Positions 56,304-58,000 of a DNA stretch of 58,000 nt are shown piece after piece. How positions within the stretch are numbered: the stretch's first letter is position 1; each line of letters starts with the position of its first letter. The stretch covers positions 122,792,817 to 122,850,816 of the forward strand of contig CM043958.1 in assembly GCA_014529385.2 (NCBI GenBank). Reading direction: 5' to 3'. Source of the DNA: Adiantum capillus-veneris (taxonomy: Eukaryota; Streptophyta; Polypodiopsida; Polypodiales; Pteridaceae). Below the pieces are notes generated by a model. That model did not search any database, was not told where the DNA came from, and was given only the letters and a program-made list of their open reading frames with translations. The position numbers and the translations under genes are program-made.

Positions 56304-58000
56304 CACGAAATGAATTTGGAAGAAAAAGAGGCACTTATCTTCTCCACAAAGTATAAAACCGATCAAGCAATGGAAAGTTAAATCTCATAAAACTCAACCA
56401 CACCGTTTTGACCAAGACGAACCAAGATATCAAATGGTGGCTAAAAGCTTGACAACAGTCATTATTGATATCAACAACTAAGAAAATCAGCATGCCAAAG
56501 CATCCTGATGGTACAATTAAGCAAAGAGCACACCGACTCTACAAGATTTTCTCTTTGGAAGACATCATCAGAAAAGCTCGACATCAGAAACCCTGGAGTT
56601 AATTACTCAAGACCCAACTCTTGCACATCATAACGGTTTGAATTGCATTGATCTTCAAAGCATGGTAGAGCCAACCAAGGCTATGCATAGATACAATTGT
56701 TCAACCCATGCACACAGTCGTCCGGGAGTACACCATCTAGGAGGGGTGGAAGGGCACTAAGTAATTAAGGGCAATGTTTGAAGAGGGAGGAAAAAGTTTG
56801 ATGTTAATGTGTGATTTTCTACAAAATTACCTAATAATACCCTTATAAATCATCAACAGGGAAAATTTAACTATTACTATCTCCCAGATGAGTGTAAATA
56901 GCGTATATACTATCAAAAAATCATGAAAAAATAGTCCTTTTTGGTTATTTTTTTATCATTTTTCTTGATATTGAGACTTAAAAATAAAGAAATCCAATAA
57001 AAAATAAATAAAGTTGTGGTTTTCAATGGATTTTCTTAATTATTGGATTTTTACTTTGCTTTTTAAGCGCATTTTGTTATTTTCTTTGATTTTTTTAAAA
57101 AAAGGTCAAAAATTAATAATAAATAGAAAATAAGCTTAGATGAAAAAATTGAAGGCACACTGATGATCAAAAGAACAAGGCGGACATGCACAAAAAATTA
57201 ATCGGCAGATAGAAGCGGGAAGTTTAAATTAGGCGGACATACCTACTTTTGCAGAATTCTTGTAGACTGAGCTACAGGAATCTGATTGGGAAAATTTTTG
57301 AGTCAACATAAATTTCACGGCCTAGTAGGACTCACTGGGGAGTTTGGGGAAAATTGGATCGGGAAGTCCGAGTATAGATACCCAAGGTAGGCTAAAATCA
57401 CCTCATTTCCACTTGTTGCCTTTGGAGAGGGAGCTTTTCGACCTTCTTCATGTGCATTTTCTTGAGTCCACAGTCGCATGTTTACAGCGTCGTCTCACAC
57501 GAGACATGAGGGGTAAGTTCTATACTTATCAATGATCCATTCTGTAGGGCCGGTAGCTAGTTTAAACCCCTGGAAAAAACCCTAGAATCTGTGCAGTGCA
57601 CGAAGACCTATGACAAAAAATTGACCATAGCGGCATGTCAGCTCAACCAAATCAGACGAGACTTGAACTGTAGCATGCCCTAACATAATAGAACACTTCT
57701 ATATCACCAGTTGACCATTCTGCAAGGGTCAAAGGGGATCCCAAGTAGGAAAGCTAGGTTTTTGGGAGATGCCAAGCCCTCGGAAAGCAGAAAACAGCTC
57801 GAAGGCTACAAAGCGTCAAATTTGACATACGAGGTCAAACAGCCTCCAAATGGGCCAAAATTGGATGAGTTGCTTCAGGACTATGTAGCGCCGGCAACAC
57901 TAAACTTTACCAAATTCAATTTAGGACTTGTTTTAGGTGTATAGAATATGTTTAGGTCAAAATTCTCAAGTTTTGCAAAAAAAAGTTGACTACTGTAAAT
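56304..58000 (+). other. Noncoding region of C2 with conserved splice donor
   Basis: Follows 42060-44265 of element C, lacking the 248-bp segment. The GACATGAGGGGTAAGT donor context is retained near 57503-57518. No long frame. A second deletion is present around 57775 relative to C (43860-43945). Confidence 0.7.

Larger units (their letters stand above)
54681..58000 (+). mobile_element. Internally deleted copy of element C (C2), runs off the window
   Basis: Begins with TGTTAGCAGCAAGCTAACTC, about 200 bp of the LTR C start, then joins at 54870-54883 to the late integrase (homologous to 40676 on). The rest follows element C in order to the right edge. The LTR end, primer site, gag, protease, RT and RNase H are all missing. 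Confidence 0.85.

Overview
This is a stretch of a eukaryotic nuclear genome, almost certainly a land plant with a large, repeat-rich genome. It holds plant-type Ty3/Gypsy elements (one a chromovirus primed by initiator tRNA-Met, one with a Tat/Athila-style primer site), Ty1/Copia pieces, an L1-type LINE whose ORF1 looks like the plant DUF4283/zinc-knuckle type, a hAT transposon and a CACTA-like terminus, with AT-rich spacers and many microsatellites. I see no bacterial-type operon, no rRNA or tRNA gene, and no intact host gene. The lineage cannot be fixed from sequence alone; a fern or other large-genome plant would fit.

Left part (1-18.5 kb): a nested stack. Element A, of which only the 3' part is in the window, is a Gypsy-like element ending in a coiled-coil ORF, a polypurine tract and an LTR. 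It sits inside the 5' LTR of element B, a chromovirus (3.8-11.2 kb). B sits inside a CACTA-like transposon whose right terminus is at 13125. That terminus lies inside a dispersed repeat called R here. Within the CACTA body are a decayed minus-strand coding piece, a CCTAAATC-type array and three tandem tRNA-like (SINE-like) modules with Pol III A and B boxes.

Middle (18.5-35 kb): a decayed LINE abuts a hAT transposon with a 5'UTR intron and a broken transposase. Next come a decayed minus-strand protein-kinase gene (24.6-26.9 kb), a minisatellite of about 62 bp with dimeric higher-order structure (27.1-28.1 kb), and a macro-tandem array of R units (28.2-35.0 kb) interrupted by two LINE insertions.

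Right part (35-58 kb): element C, a long Gypsy element with Tat/Athila-like priming. Its coding order is gag, protease, RT/RNase H, an integrase with two HHCC-like modules, a second retropepsin-like domain after the integrase, a long noncoding region with a possible internal TATA box and intron, and an extra ORF homologous to the one in element A. Its 3' end is missing. An internally deleted second copy (C2) starts at 54681 and runs off the window. Between them lie an LTR-like sequence, an unrecognised exon-like piece, a truncated Copia on the minus strand and scattered Gypsy and Copia fragments.

No element looks autonomous as it stands: every pol gene has stops or frameshifts. The most interesting signals are the architecture of elements A and C, the tandem tRNA-like modules, the R macro-repeat and the kinase pseudogene.
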